From the NCBI RefSeq assembly GCF_900115245.1, contig NZ_FOVT01000010.1:1-64000 (forward strand): a DNA stretch of 64,000 bases. The letters are read 5' to 3'. Shown piece after piece: positions 35,144 to 43,457 of this stretch. This DNA is from Mesorhizobium sp. NFR06 (GTDB taxonomy: Bacteria; Pseudomonadota; Alphaproteobacteria; Rhizobiales; Rhizobiaceae). A program made the position numbers and the translations under genes. Within the stretch, counting starts at the first letter, position 1; each line of letters begins with the position of its first letter. Below the pieces are notes generated by a model. The model saw nothing but the letters and a program-made list of their open reading frames with translations, made no database searches and was not told the DNA's origin.

Positions 35144-36310
35144 CTAGATCACATTCAACTCCCGGAACGCCCGCCCCTCCGCCACGCGCTCATAGCCGAA
35201 CGCCCTGCAATCAACCGTCCGGTACTCGCCATGCATGATGAGCTCGGCCAGCGCCTTGCCGACCGCCGGCGCCTGCTGCAGGCCGTGGCCGGAAAAGCCG
35301 TTGGCGAAGAGGAAGTTTTCGACCTCCGGATGCGGGCCGATCACCGCGTTCTGGTCGAGCGTGTTGTAGTCGTAGTGCCCGACCCAGGCGCGGGTCGGCT
35401 TGATCGCCTCGAAGGCCGGGATGCGGGTGGCTAAAACCGGCCAGATCACCTCTTCGAACAGCGGCCACTCGACTTCGAAATCCGTTGGATCGGGTGCACG
35501 ATCGCCTTCCTCCGGCTCGGCGCCACCGGTGATGTAGACCGAGCCTTCGGGCCGCACATAGATGCCGGAGGGATCCACCAGGAGCGGCATGTCGGGGAAT
35601 TTATCGCGCGCCTCGAAGACGAAGACGTTGCGCTTGCGCGGCTCGACCGGCAGCGCCAGCCCGGCCAAGGCGGCCACCTTGCCGGCGTTCGGGCCGGCGG
35701 CGTTGACGATGGTGCCAGCTTCCAGCGTCTCGCCATTGTCGAGGGAGAGACTGGTGACGCTGTTGCCGTCGCGCGCAATGCCGGTGACCGACGCCGTGAT
35801 GAAATCGATCTTCTTGTCACGCAGCGCCTTGCGGAACAGCATCAGCATCGCATGCGCGTCGAACCAGCCCTCGCCGGTCCGGCCAAAGGCGCCGGCGGAA
35901 ATGCTTTCGACCGATAGCCAGGGGAAGCGGCGCGCCAGCTGCTCGGCGTCCTCGAGCACGATGTCCGCGCCCTCGGCGACCTGCGCCTCATGATTGGCTT
36001 TGAGGATCGGCAGCCCGGCCTCGCCGGCGAGGATGAGATAGCCGCCCTCGCGGAAGCCGATATCCGCGTCGGCGCCGAAGGTTTCCTTCAGCCGCCGGAA
36101 CAGTTTCAGCGTGAACTGCGACAGCCGGATGTTTTCAGGGATCGAGAATTGCTGGCGGATCGAGGCGCAGGACAAGGTCGTCGCCGCGTGAGAAAACTGC
36201 GGATCGCGCTCGATCAGCGCGATCGAGCCGGTGAAACCTTCCTCACGCAGGTAATAGGCGACCGAGGATCCGACGATGGCTCCTCCGATGATGACGATGT
36301 CGTAGCGCAT
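35144..36310 (-). CDS. FAD-dependent oxidoreductase, DAO family
   Basis: This 388-residue flavoenzyme has the dinucleotide-binding motif YDIVIIGGAIVGSSVAYYL at the N-terminus and the C-terminal DAO block VGHYDYNTLDQNAVIGPHPEVENFLFANGFSGHGLQQAP, in pieces. Glycine/sarcosine/D-amino acid oxidases share this fold. The closest types are sarcosine oxidase beta-like and DadA-like proteins; substrate unknown. GGAG precedes the start at 36310. It is 28 bp beyond the histidine kinase gene stop on the same strand and may be its third operon member. Confidence 0.86.
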   Translation of the reverse strand: MRYDIVIIGGAIVGSSVAYYLREEGFTGSIALIERDPQFSHAATTLSCASIRQQFSIPENIRLSQFTLKLFRRLKETFGADADIGFREGGYLILAGEAGLPILKANHEAQVAEGADIVLEDAEQLARRFPWLSVESISAGAFGRTGEGWFDAHAMLMLFRKALRDKKIDFITASVTGIARDGNSVTSLSLDNGETLEAGTIVNAAGPNAGKVAALAGLALPVEPRKRNVFVFEARDKFPDMPLLVDPSGIYVRPEGSVYITGGAEPEEGDRAPDPTDFEVEWPLFEEVIWPVLATRIPAFEAIKPTRAWVGHYDYNTLDQNAVIGPHPEVENFLFANGFSGHGLQQAPAVGKALAELIMHGEYRTVDCRAFGYERVAEGRAFRELNVI

Positions 36311-36338
36311 TTTTTCTCCGATCAATCCGCCCGCGTCT

Positions 36339-37910
36339 TCACGCAACCGGCAAATCGATCTCGAAGCGCGTGCCGCGTTCGGAGTCAACCAGCCTGATCG
36401 TACCATCATGCGCTTTCAGGAGGGCCAGCACGATGCCGAGCCCCATGCCGGTGCCGCCGGTCTCGCGCCGCGTGGTGAAGAACGGCTCGAAGATCTTGGC
36501 GCGGTTGGCGGCCGAGATGCCGTCGCCATCGTCGCCGACACGGATCGCCGCCCTGTCGCCGGCGCTTGCCGCGTCGAGCGAGACCAGCCTGGCGCCGTGC
36601 CTTGCCGAGTTGTCGATGAGATTGGCAAGCACGATGCCGAGATTCTCGCCCGAGATGCCGAGCCTGATCTCGCCGCCGGCCTCGATGCGCGCCTCCAGCC
36701 TGGCGTCGACCGGCAGCAATGCCAGCGCCGCGACGAGCGTCGTGCTTTCGCCGCTGGGCGCCAGGTTTTCGGCGCGCGCCAGGTCGAGCAGCCGGCGCAC
36801 CAGGAGATTGAGCCGGCCGGCATCGGTGACGATGTTGTTGGAGAAGCGGCGGCGCTCGGCTCCATCCATGGCGTCGCCGGAGTCCCTGAGCAATTCCGCC
36901 GCGCCCTGGATCGCCGTCAGCGGCGATTTCAGCTCATGCGAGACATGGGTGGCGAAGGTCTGGATGCTGTCGGAGCGTGCCTGCAGCTTGGTAGCCATGT
37001 CGAGGAAGGCCGAGGACAGTTCCGCCATCTCGCGCGTGCCGTGATGGGCGAGCGGCCTGATCGCCTCGCGGTCGCCGGCGGCGATGCGTTTCGTCCGCTC
37101 GATCAGCGCATAGATCGGCCGACTGACGGTGCGGATGAACACCAGCGCGATCAACAGCGTGCCGCCAACGATGGCGATCGCCGCCAACGTCACCTTGCCG
37201 CGTTCGCCATAGAGATGCTTGACGATGTTGTTCGGCGTTCTCGACAGATAGACGACGCCCGCGACGCGGCCGTCGACTTCGACCGGCATGGCGACGAACA
37301 CCCGCACCTTGGTGCCGCGGCTCACCGAATAGAGCGGCGGCGTCGGCTGGTCGGGTATCCGCAGCCGAAGCTCGCTGGCATAGGTGCCTGAAAGCGCGGT
37401 CCGGACTTCCTCTACCCCGCCGAGCGACCGGCCGATCTCGTCGCCGCCGGCAATCACCACGCCACGCGGGTCGAGCAGGCGGAAGCCGGCGAGCGTCGTC
37501 TTCTGCGTCTCGTCGAGGATGCCGTCGAGCTTTGCGCCAATGGCAGCGAAGGCCGGATCGGAGGTGGCCGGAACGGCGGCCGGCCGCATCGGCATCACGT
37601 CATCCGAGGCGAGATCGAGGCGCGGCTCGATTGGCTCATAGGGGTAATTGCTGTCCCGCGCGGGATCGGCCGAGATCGGCGAACCAAGCTTGTCCTGGGC
37701 AATGCCGGCGGCGCGCACCTCCTGGGCATAGGCGGCCGCGACGACCGCGCCTTGCGCGATCAGCTCGCCCTCTGTCTGGCGGATCAGTTGGTTCTCATAG
37801 AGCCGGAAGAAGAACAGGCCGACCAGAGGCAGCGCCATGACCACGATCAGGATGGCGATGACGACGGTGGCGAGCCGCGGCCGCCACCTTTCCTTGCTCA
37901 ACCACCGCAT
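36339..37910 (-). CDS. Sensor histidine kinase, CreC-like
   Basis: This 523-residue inner-membrane kinase has one transmembrane helix near residues 15-38, a periplasmic sensor region to about 250, a second helix (LAAIAIVGGTLLIALVFIRTV), HAMP, HisKA with FATHVSHELKSPLTAIQGAAELL (phospho-His), and HATPase with NLIDNSARHG, GDDGDGI and GTGMGLGIVLALL. The HELKSPLTAI-GAAE pattern resembles CreC. It overlaps the response regulator gene by 13 bp. The signal is unknown. Confidence 0.88.
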   Translation of the reverse strand: MRWLSKERWRPRLATVVIAILIVVMALPLVGLFFFRLYENQLIRQTEGELIAQGAVVAAAYAQEVRAAGIAQDKLGSPISADPARDSNYPYEPIEPRLDLASDDVMPMRPAAVPATSDPAFAAIGAKLDGILDETQKTTLAGFRLLDPRGVVIAGGDEIGRSLGGVEEVRTALSGTYASELRLRIPDQPTPPLYSVSRGTKVRVFVAMPVEVDGRVAGVVYLSRTPNNIVKHLYGERGKVTLAAIAIVGGTLLIALVFIRTVSRPIYALIERTKRIAAGDREAIRPLAHHGTREMAELSSAFLDMATKLQARSDSIQTFATHVSHELKSPLTAIQGAAELLRDSGDAMDGAERRRFSNNIVTDAGRLNLLVRRLLDLARAENLAPSGESTTLVAALALLPVDARLEARIEAGGEIRLGISGENLGIVLANLIDNSARHGARLVSLDAASAGDRAAIRVGDDGDGISAANRAKIFEPFFTTRRETGGTGMGLGIVLALLKAHDGTIRLVDSERGTRFEIDLPVA

Positions 37911-38596
37911 CGGCCGAGCCGGAAGCCGACGCCATGCACCGTGGCGATCGCATCGAGACAACCGACCGCCGCCAGCTTGGCCCGCACGTTGCGGATGTGG
38001 CTATCGACCGTGCGTTCCGAGACATGGATGTTCGAGGCATAGGCATTGGCCATCACCGCGTCACGGCCAAGCACATGCTGCGGACGGGCCAAAAAGCCTT
38101 TCAGGATCGCGAACTCGATCGCCGTCAGGGTGAGCGGCTTGCCGTCGAAACGCGCTTCATGGCTTGCCGGGACAAGCATGAGCTTGCCATGCGCGAACTC
38201 CCGGTCGTCCGCTTCCTGCTCCACCGCCGCCGGCCGCGCGCGCCGCAGGATGACGTTGACGCGGGCGACCAGTTCGCGCGGACTGAACGGCTTGGTCACA
38301 TAGTCGTCGCCGCCCATCTCCAGCCCCAGCACGCGGTCGATCTCCTCGTCGCGCGCGGACAGGAACAGCACCGGCACGTCGGATTTTTGCCGCAGCCGCC
38401 GGCAGACTTCCAGCCCGTCCATCTCCGGCATGCCGATGTCGAGCACGATGAGATCCGGCGCGCGGCTTTCGACCGCCTGCAGCGCCGCGGCGCCGTCGGC
38501 GACGGCATTTGTCTTCATGCCGGCTTTTTCCAGCGCGAAACAGATGATCTCGCGGATATGCGGGTCGTCGTCGGCGACGAGGATGTTGTGCGGCAT
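37898..38596 (-). CDS. OmpR/PhoB-family response regulator
   Basis: This 232-residue regulator has a receiver domain with acidic pocket ADDD, phospho-acceptor Asp53 (LIVLDIGMPEMDG) and Lys in YVTKPFSPRELVARV. The C-terminal winged helix is of OmpR type (KPLTLTAIEFAILKGF, HVSERTVDSHIRNVRAKL, IATVHGVGFRL). It is the first gene of the two-component operon and overlaps the kinase gene. Confidence 0.92.
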   Translation of the reverse strand: MPHNILVADDDPHIREIICFALEKAGMKTNAVADGAAALQAVESRAPDLIVLDIGMPEMDGLEVCRRLRQKSDVPVLFLSARDEEIDRVLGLEMGGDDYVTKPFSPRELVARVNVILRRARPAAVEQEADDREFAHGKLMLVPASHEARFDGKPLTLTAIEFAILKGFLARPQHVLGRDAVMANAYASNIHVSERTVDSHIRNVRAKLAAVGCLDAIATVHGVGFRLGRCGG

Positions 38597-39077
38597 AGAT
38601 CAATGGCCCGGCGCGTTGGGTTGGCTGACGGCAGGATTAACAAGCGAGCCGTTTCTGTCGAGATAGCGCAAAAACCGCCGATCGCGAAAGGCCGGATCGC
38701 CGATGCGGCGGCAGGAGCCTAAGCCGGGCGATAGCGTTTCATTGCCTCGCGCCCCTCGACAGGACCGGGTGGACGGCATGCGGCGATCTCGGAAGCAAGG
38801 GTACGACGCGCGCCGTGGAGCGCGGTTCTTGCGGCTCGACGAGCCACCAGCCTTCATAGCGGAGCCGGCGCGGCAGGGTCCGGCGGGACTTGTGATCTGT
38901 TTTCATGCCACCTGTTTCACCGGACGGCGCGGAGACCTCGCGGCGGATTGAAGGAGCTTTTCCGCAACGATGTGCAGATTTTGTGCAGGGCAGGCTGGCG
39001 CCAACATCCTCTCCCCCCTTGAGGGGGAGATTGCCTGCGCACTTGCCTCACCCAATCTCACTCGGCATAGATCGGCC
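38597..39077. other. 481-bp intergenic region before the CitE-like gene
   Basis: No coding frame is supported on either strand. The region holds the promoter of the two-component operon on the minus side. It also holds a TCTCCCCC/GGGGGAGA hairpin (39010-39030), one of the short rhizobial repeats, about 48 bp before the lyase start codon. Confidence 0.45.
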
Positions 39078-39956
39078 ATGACCACCGAAACCTACCGCCC
39101 GCGCCGCTCGGTGCTCTATGTGCCGGCCTCCAACGAAAAGGCGCTTGCCAAGATCGCCTCGCTTGCCTGCGATGCCGTCATCATCGATCTCGAGGACGCC
39201 GTCCTGCCTGCTGACAAAAAAGCGGCACGCGACAAGGTTGCCGGCATTCTCGCCAACCCTGAACGGCGCTGCGAGATGGTGGTGCGCATCAATCCGCTCG
39301 CCAGCGAGTGGGGCGACGACGACCTGTTGGCCGTGGCCAGGGCCGAGCCCGGCGGCATCCTTCTGCCCAAGATCGGCACGCCGCGCGACATCCTCGAGGC
39401 CGGCGATCTGCTCGATGACAATGCCGCGCCGGACAGTGTGAAACTATGGGCGATGGTCGAGACGCCCAGGGCGCTGCTCAACATCGGCGCCATCGCCGAG
39501 CTCGGCCGCGATCCTGCGTCACGTCTTAATTGTTTCGTGGCCGGAACCAATGACCTGGTGAAGAGCACCGGCATTCTGGCGACGCCAGACCGGCGCTATC
39601 TGACGCCCTGGCTGATGCAGCTGGTGCTCGCCGCCCGCGCCGGCGGCCTCGACGTCATCGACGGCGTCGCCAATAATTTTCGCGACCTCGACGGTTTCAC
39701 CCGGGAATGCGCGGAGGGCGCTGCCATGGGTTTTGACGGCAAGTCGCTGATCCACCCCGCCCAGATCGAGCCGGCCAACCGCGCCTTCGCCCCGTCGGCC
39801 GGGGCGGTGGCCGAGGCGCAGGCGATCAGGGATGCGTTTGCGCGGCCCGAAAATGCCGGCAAGGCTGTCATTGCGCTCGACGGCAGGATGGTCGAGCGGC
39901 TGCATCTCGCCGCGGCCGAGAAACTTCTGGCGAAGGCCGCCGCTGTTCGCGCATGA
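39078..39956 (+). CDS. HpcH/HpaI-type CoA ester lyase (CitE-like)
   Basis: This 292-residue TIM-barrel enzyme belongs to the CitE/malyl-CoA lyase family. Visible blocks are RPRRSVLYVPASNEKALAKI, VIIDLEDAVLPADKKAAR (metal-binding region), MVVRINPLASEWGDDDL, MVETPRALLNIG and FVAGTNDLVKS. Without a cit or glyoxylate-cycle neighbour, the substrate may be malyl-, methylmalyl- or citramalyl-CoA. ATG at 39078 fits the family. Confidence 0.86.
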   Translation: MTTETYRPRRSVLYVPASNEKALAKIASLACDAVIIDLEDAVLPADKKAARDKVAGILANPERRCEMVVRINPLASEWGDDDLLAVARAEPGGILLPKIGTPRDILEAGDLLDDNAAPDSVKLWAMVETPRALLNIGAIAELGRDPASRLNCFVAGTNDLVKSTGILATPDRRYLTPWLMQLVLAARAGGLDVIDGVANNFRDLDGFTRECAEGAAMGFDGKSLIHPAQIEPANRAFAPSAGAVAEAQAIRDAFARPENAGKAVIALDGRMVERLHLAAAEKLLAKAAAVRA

Positions 39957-40032
39957 TGCGGGGGCGAGACAGAAACGATTTCCAGGACTGTGAGCGGCTT
40001 TTCGTCCGGTCACACCACGACAGGACAAGCCC

Positions 40033-40239
40033 ATGAAACTCTACCGCTTCCTGACCGGCCCGGACGACGCCACCTTCTGCCACAAGGTGACGGCGGCGCT
40101 GAACAAGGGCTGGCACCTGTTCGGCTCGCCGACCTATGGCTATGACCAGGAGACGAAATCGATGCGCTGCGGCCAGGCCGTGGTGAAGGACGTCGAGGGC
40201 CAGGAATACGGACCCGACACCAAGCTCAGCGACTGGTAG
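40033..40239 (+). CDS. DUF1737 protein
   Basis: This 68-residue protein matches the DUF1737 family: MKLYRFLTGPDDATFCHKVTAALNKGWHLFGSPTYGY, then CGQAVVKDVEGQEY. Family members are small, function unknown, and may be fused or linked to peptidase or oligoketide cyclase domains in other genomes. AGGA precedes the ATG. Single gene. Confidence 0.82.
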   Translation: MKLYRFLTGPDDATFCHKVTAALNKGWHLFGSPTYGYDQETKSMRCGQAVVKDVEGQEYGPDTKLSDW

Positions 40240-40263
40240 GGATAGCGCGGCGGCCCTCTCACT

Positions 40264-40316
40264 CGTCATCCCAGGGCGGAGCGACGCGAAGCGGCGCGCA
40301 GACCCTAGGATGATGA
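40264..40316. repeat. Dispersed palindromic repeat family A, half-length copy 6
   Basis: It runs from CGTCATCCCAGGGCGGAGC to GACCCTAGGATGATGA, the single-module form also seen at 16856. It lies 9 bp from the stop codon of the convergent metallopeptidase gene. Confidence 0.78.
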
Positions 40317-40324
40317 GGTGCACC

Positions 40325-40762
40325 TCAACCTGGTGACACCTGATCGGCGGCTTCCTCGATCCGCTCCATGTCGTCGTCCGACAGGCCGAAATGGTGGCCG
40401 ATCTCATGGATCAGCACATGGGTGACGATGTCGCCCAGCGTCTCGTCGTTCTCCGCCCAGTAATCGAGGATGGCGCGGCGGTAGAGCGTGACGCGGTTCG
40501 GGCCCTCGCCGGTCTGGGGGTTCCAGCGCTCGGCGATGCCGCGGCCCTCGAACAGGCCGAGCAGGTCGAACGGCGTCTCCAGCGACAGGTCGTCCATGAT
40601 TTCGTCGGTCGGGAAATCGGCGATCTGGATGATGATCTCGCCGGTGAGCTTGCGGAATTCTTCCGGCAGGTGGGCATAGGTCTCCAGCGCCAGAAGCTCC
40701 ATTTCGTCCATCGACGGCGAGAGCTGGTCGTGCCAGGTGCGTGTCTTGTAGATGCGGGCCAT
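40325..40762 (-). CDS. Zincin-like metallopeptidase (DUF1025 type)
   Basis: This 145-residue protein has the zinc motif HEIGHHFGLSDDDM with His119, Glu120 and His123, near its C-terminus. The N-terminal region (LALETYAHLPEEFRKLTGEIIIQIADFPTDEI) matches the small cytoplasmic zincin family formerly DUF1025. No signal peptide is present. Its substrate is unknown. The gene is divergent from the SOS cassette, with 183 bp between starts. Confidence 0.87.
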   Translation of the reverse strand: MARIYKTRTWHDQLSPSMDEMELLALETYAHLPEEFRKLTGEIIIQIADFPTDEIMDDLSLETPFDLLGLFEGRGIAERWNPQTGEGPNRVTLYRRAILDYWAENDETLGDIVTHVLIHEIGHHFGLSDDDMERIEEAADQVSPG

Positions 40763-40907
40763 GAATTGTCCTTTGAACTCGGCATATAGGCTTTTGCGCG
40801 GATCGAGGCAAATGAGCCGGCTGGCCGTCCGCCTTCAGGGTAAAGGGCGAAGGAATAAATTCCTTGTGACTCTGCTTGACTCTTCCGGTCGCCTCTGGAA
40901 TCTATAA

Positions 40908-40922
40908 GAACATAACAGGAAC
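40908..40922 (+). promoter_or_regulatory. LexA box of the imuA-imuB-dnaE2 operon
   Basis: GAAC-ATAACAG-GAAC is an exact alphaproteobacterial LexA site (direct repeat with a 7-base spacer). It abuts a TATAAG -10 box (40903-40908) and lies 23 bp before the imuA start. This places the operon under SOS control. Confidence 0.9.
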
Positions 40923-40945
40923 AATTGCTGCCGGAAGTGGACGTC

Positions 40946-42025
40946 ATGGCGATGAGCGCCGTGGCGCGGGACACTGTTTTTGCCCTGCGCCGCCAGATCG
41001 CGAAGATCGAGGGAACGCTGCCCGAGCGCCTGCAAGCGCCCGGCGCGCTTAAAGCAATTCCAGGAAAAGTGCGAAGCGGTTTTCCGTCGGGAATTGCGGA
41101 AAAACAAATATCCACCGATGCCGCCGGCTCCGACCTCACCATCGTCCGGCACGGTCTTGCCGTGGCCTCGGCGGATGCCTTCCTGCAGACCGGCATCGAA
41201 CGCCTCGACACCGCCCTTGGCGGCGGCCTGCCCAAGGCGGCGCTCAGCGAAATCCATGGCCTGGCAACCCGCGATGCCGGCGCGGTCGCCGGTTTTGCGC
41301 TGTCGCTCGCCAGCCTGATCCTCAAGCAGAAGCAGGGCCTGCCGATCCTCTGGGTCGGCACGGCGGAAATTTTTCATGAGGCCGGCCTGCCCTATGCCAG
41401 GGGACTCGACACCCTGTTCGGCATCGCGCCTGGGCAATTGCTGCTTTCCGAGGCGCCGAAACTGGTCGACGCGCTATGGATCGCCGAGGAGGCCGCCCGC
41501 ATGACGGCCTTCGCCGCGGTCATCCTCGAGATCCGCGGCAGCCCGCAACGGCTCGACCTCACCGCCACGCGCCGGCTCCATGCCCGCGCGCGGAATGCCG
41601 ACCGTCCGGTGCTTTTGCTGCGCCAGGCCGGCGAGGCCGACCCCACCGCCGCTCCGGTGCGCCTCATCGTTTCGGCGGCGCCCTCGGCAAGTCGCGCAAC
41701 GATCGCCGGTCCGCTCGCCGGCTCGATCGGCCGCCCCGCCTTCAAAGTCGATATCGGCAAGAGCCGCACGGCCCTGCCCGGACAATTCATACTGGAGTGG
41801 AACCCCGATGAGCACGCTTTTGCACAAAGAACAGAGAATTCTGTCGCTGTGGTTCCCGCATCTGGCCGCAGAGCGGATCCTGCGCCAGCGTCTGGGGCGG
41901 TCCTGGCGTTCCCGGCCGGCGCATCACCTGCCGCCATATCACCCACCGCCATCCCACCCACCGCTCGTGATCAGCCATCGCGACAACAACACCCAGCGCA
42001 TCGCGGCCCTCGACGAGCGGGCTGA
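40946..42025 (+). CDS. imuA: SOS mutasome protein ImuA
   Basis: This 359-residue RecA-like protein takes part in damage-induced mutagenesis with ImuB and DnaE2. The core has LQTGIERLDTALGGGLPKAALSEIHG, ILKQKQGLPILWVGTAEIFHEAGLPYARGL and VILEIRGSPQRLDLTATRRLH. ATG at 40946 (MAMSAVARD) follows a LexA-controlled promoter. Residues about 36-55 are encoded by an inserted palindromic element. The last 73 codons overlap imuB in another frame, producing a Pro/Ala-rich tail after [13 protein letters not shown]. Confidence 0.9.
   Translation: MAMSAVARDTVFALRRQIAKIEGTLPERLQAPGALKAIPGKVRSGFPSGIAEKQISTDAAGSDLTIVRHGLAVASADAFLQTGIERLDTALGGGLPKAALSEIHGLATRDAGAVAGFALSLASLILKQKQGLPILWVGTAEIFHEAGLPYARGLDTLFGIAPGQLLLSEAPKLVDALWIAEEAARMTAFAAVILEIRGSPQRLDLTATRRLHARARNADRPVLLLRQAGEADPTAAPVRLIVSAAPSASRATIAGPLAGSIGRPAFKVDIGKSRTALPGQFILEWNPDEHAFAQRTENSVAVVPASGRRADPAPASGAVLAFPAGASPAAISPTAIPPTARDQPSRQQHPAHRGPRRAG
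41052..41108 (+). repeat. Family B palindromic element inserted in frame inside imuA
   Basis: The sequence GCAATTCCAGGAAAA-GTGCGAAGCGG-TTTTCC-GTCG-GGAATTGC is an imperfect hairpin identical in design to intergenic rhizobial elements seen here at 48301 and 51914. It is open in the imuA frame and encodes about 19 residues (KAIPGKVRSGFPSGIAEKQ) between the N-terminal helix and the conserved core. Confidence 0.78.
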
Positions 42026-43457
42026 GGCGCTCAAATTGAAACGCGGCATGGGCATTGCCGATGCGCGTGCCATGCATCCCTCGATCGATGTGGTGGAGGC
42101 CGACGCGGAAGCCGACCGCCGCCTGCTCGAAGGCCTCGCCGACTGGTGCGACCGCTACACGCCGCTGGTGGCGATCGACGGCGAGGACGGGCTGTTCCTC
42201 GACGTCACCGGCTGCACGCATCTCTTCGGCGGCGAGCGCGCCATGCAGGACGAGATCCTCACCCGCTTCTTCCAGCAGGGTTTCGATGTCCGCGCCGGTC
42301 TCGCCTCGACGCCGGGCGCCGCCTGGGCGGCGGCGCGCTTCCATGGCGACCGCATCGTGGCGGGCGGCGAGGAGGAGGCGCTTCTGGCGCCGCTGCCGTT
42401 GTCGGCGCTGCGCATCGCGCCGGAGACCCGCGCCAGCCTGGAGAGCGTCGGCCTGCGCACCGCCGGCGCGGTGATGGCCGCACCGCGCGCGCCGCTCGCC
42501 CGCCGCTTCGGCGCCACCTTGCTTCTGCGCCTCGACCAGGCGCTCGGCCGCCTCGACGAGGCGGTGTCGCCGCGCCTTCCCGTCGCGCCGCTCTCGATCG
42601 AGCGCCACCTTGCCGAGCCGATCATGCTCACCGACGACATCGAGCGGCTCATAAGCCGGCTCGCCGTCGCCCTGAAGAGCGACCTCGAACGTCGCGGCGA
42701 GGGCGCAAGGACGCTGGCGCTGCTTCTCTTCCGCGTCGACGGCGCCGTCAGCCGCATCGCCGTCGGCACCTCGCGCCCGATGCGCGAGCCGCGGCTGATC
42801 CAAAGACTGTTCCACGAACGGCTCACCGCGCTGGAGCAAAATATCGACGCCGGCTTCGGCTTCGATCTCGTGCGGCTGTCCGTGCTGTCGGTCGCCGCCT
42901 TCGACATGGCTCAGGGCGACCTCACCGGCGAGGTGGCCGACGATGACGCCGACGTCGCGCTCTTTGCCGACCGCGTCCGCGCCCGCCTCGGCGAAGCCGC
43001 CGTGCTGAAGCCGGTCGTCGTCGAGAGCCATCTGCCGGAACGCGCCGTCGCAAACGTGCCTTTCGCGGAAGCGCCGCAAAGGCGCGCGCCGGCGGCCGGC
43101 CGGGTGGCGCCGCCCCGAACGGCGCCGCCGATGACCATCTACCCGCTGGAGCGGCCGGTGCGGCTGTTCCGCTCGCCCGAGCCGATCGAAGTGCCGGCGA
43201 CCGAGATCCCGGAAGGCCCGCCGATGAATTTCCGCTGGCGGCGCGCGCTTTACCGCGTTGCCCGCGCCGAGGGGCCGGAGCGCATCGCCGCCGAATGGTG
43301 GCGTCAATTGCCGGGTGAGGAGAAGGCGCCGACCCGCGACTATTACCGCATCGAGGACAGCGAGGGGCGCCGCTACTGGCTCTACCGCCAGGGTCTCTAC
43401 AGCAGCGCTTCGCAAGCCGCGCCGCCGCGCTGGTTCATGCACGGAGTGTTCGCATGA
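41808..43457 (+). CDS. imuB: SOS mutasome protein ImuB (inactive Y-family polymerase)
   Basis: This 549-residue protein has a DinB-like fold: [61 protein letters not shown] and [17 protein letters not shown]. The Y-family catalytic acidic residues (SIDEA) are replaced, as is usual for ImuB, which bridges DnaE2 to the beta clamp. A C-terminal region specific to ImuB ends [26 protein letters not shown] precedes ATG 41808. It overlaps imuA by 218 bp and dnaE2 by four (ATGA). Confidence 0.93.
   Translation: MSTLLHKEQRILSLWFPHLAAERILRQRLGRSWRSRPAHHLPPYHPPPSHPPLVISHRDNNTQRIAALDERAEALKLKRGMGIADARAMHPSIDVVEADAEADRRLLEGLADWCDRYTPLVAIDGEDGLFLDVTGCTHLFGGERAMQDEILTRFFQQGFDVRAGLASTPGAAWAAARFHGDRIVAGGEEEALLAPLPLSALRIAPETRASLESVGLRTAGAVMAAPRAPLARRFGATLLLRLDQALGRLDEAVSPRLPVAPLSIERHLAEPIMLTDDIERLISRLAVALKSDLERRGEGARTLALLLFRVDGAVSRIAVGTSRPMREPRLIQRLFHERLTALEQNIDAGFGFDLVRLSVLSVAAFDMAQGDLTGEVADDDADVALFADRVRARLGEAAVLKPVVVESHLPERAVANVPFAEAPQRRAPAAGRVAPPRTAPPMTIYPLERPVRLFRSPEPIEVPATEIPEGPPMNFRWRRALYRVARAEGPERIAAEWWRQLPGEEKAPTRDYYRIEDSEGRRYWLYRQGLYSSASQAAPPRWFMHGVFA

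Noticed and set aside
41787..43442. A 551-codon open frame on the minus strand
   Set aside because: Antisense to imuB, Arg/His-rich, no motif.
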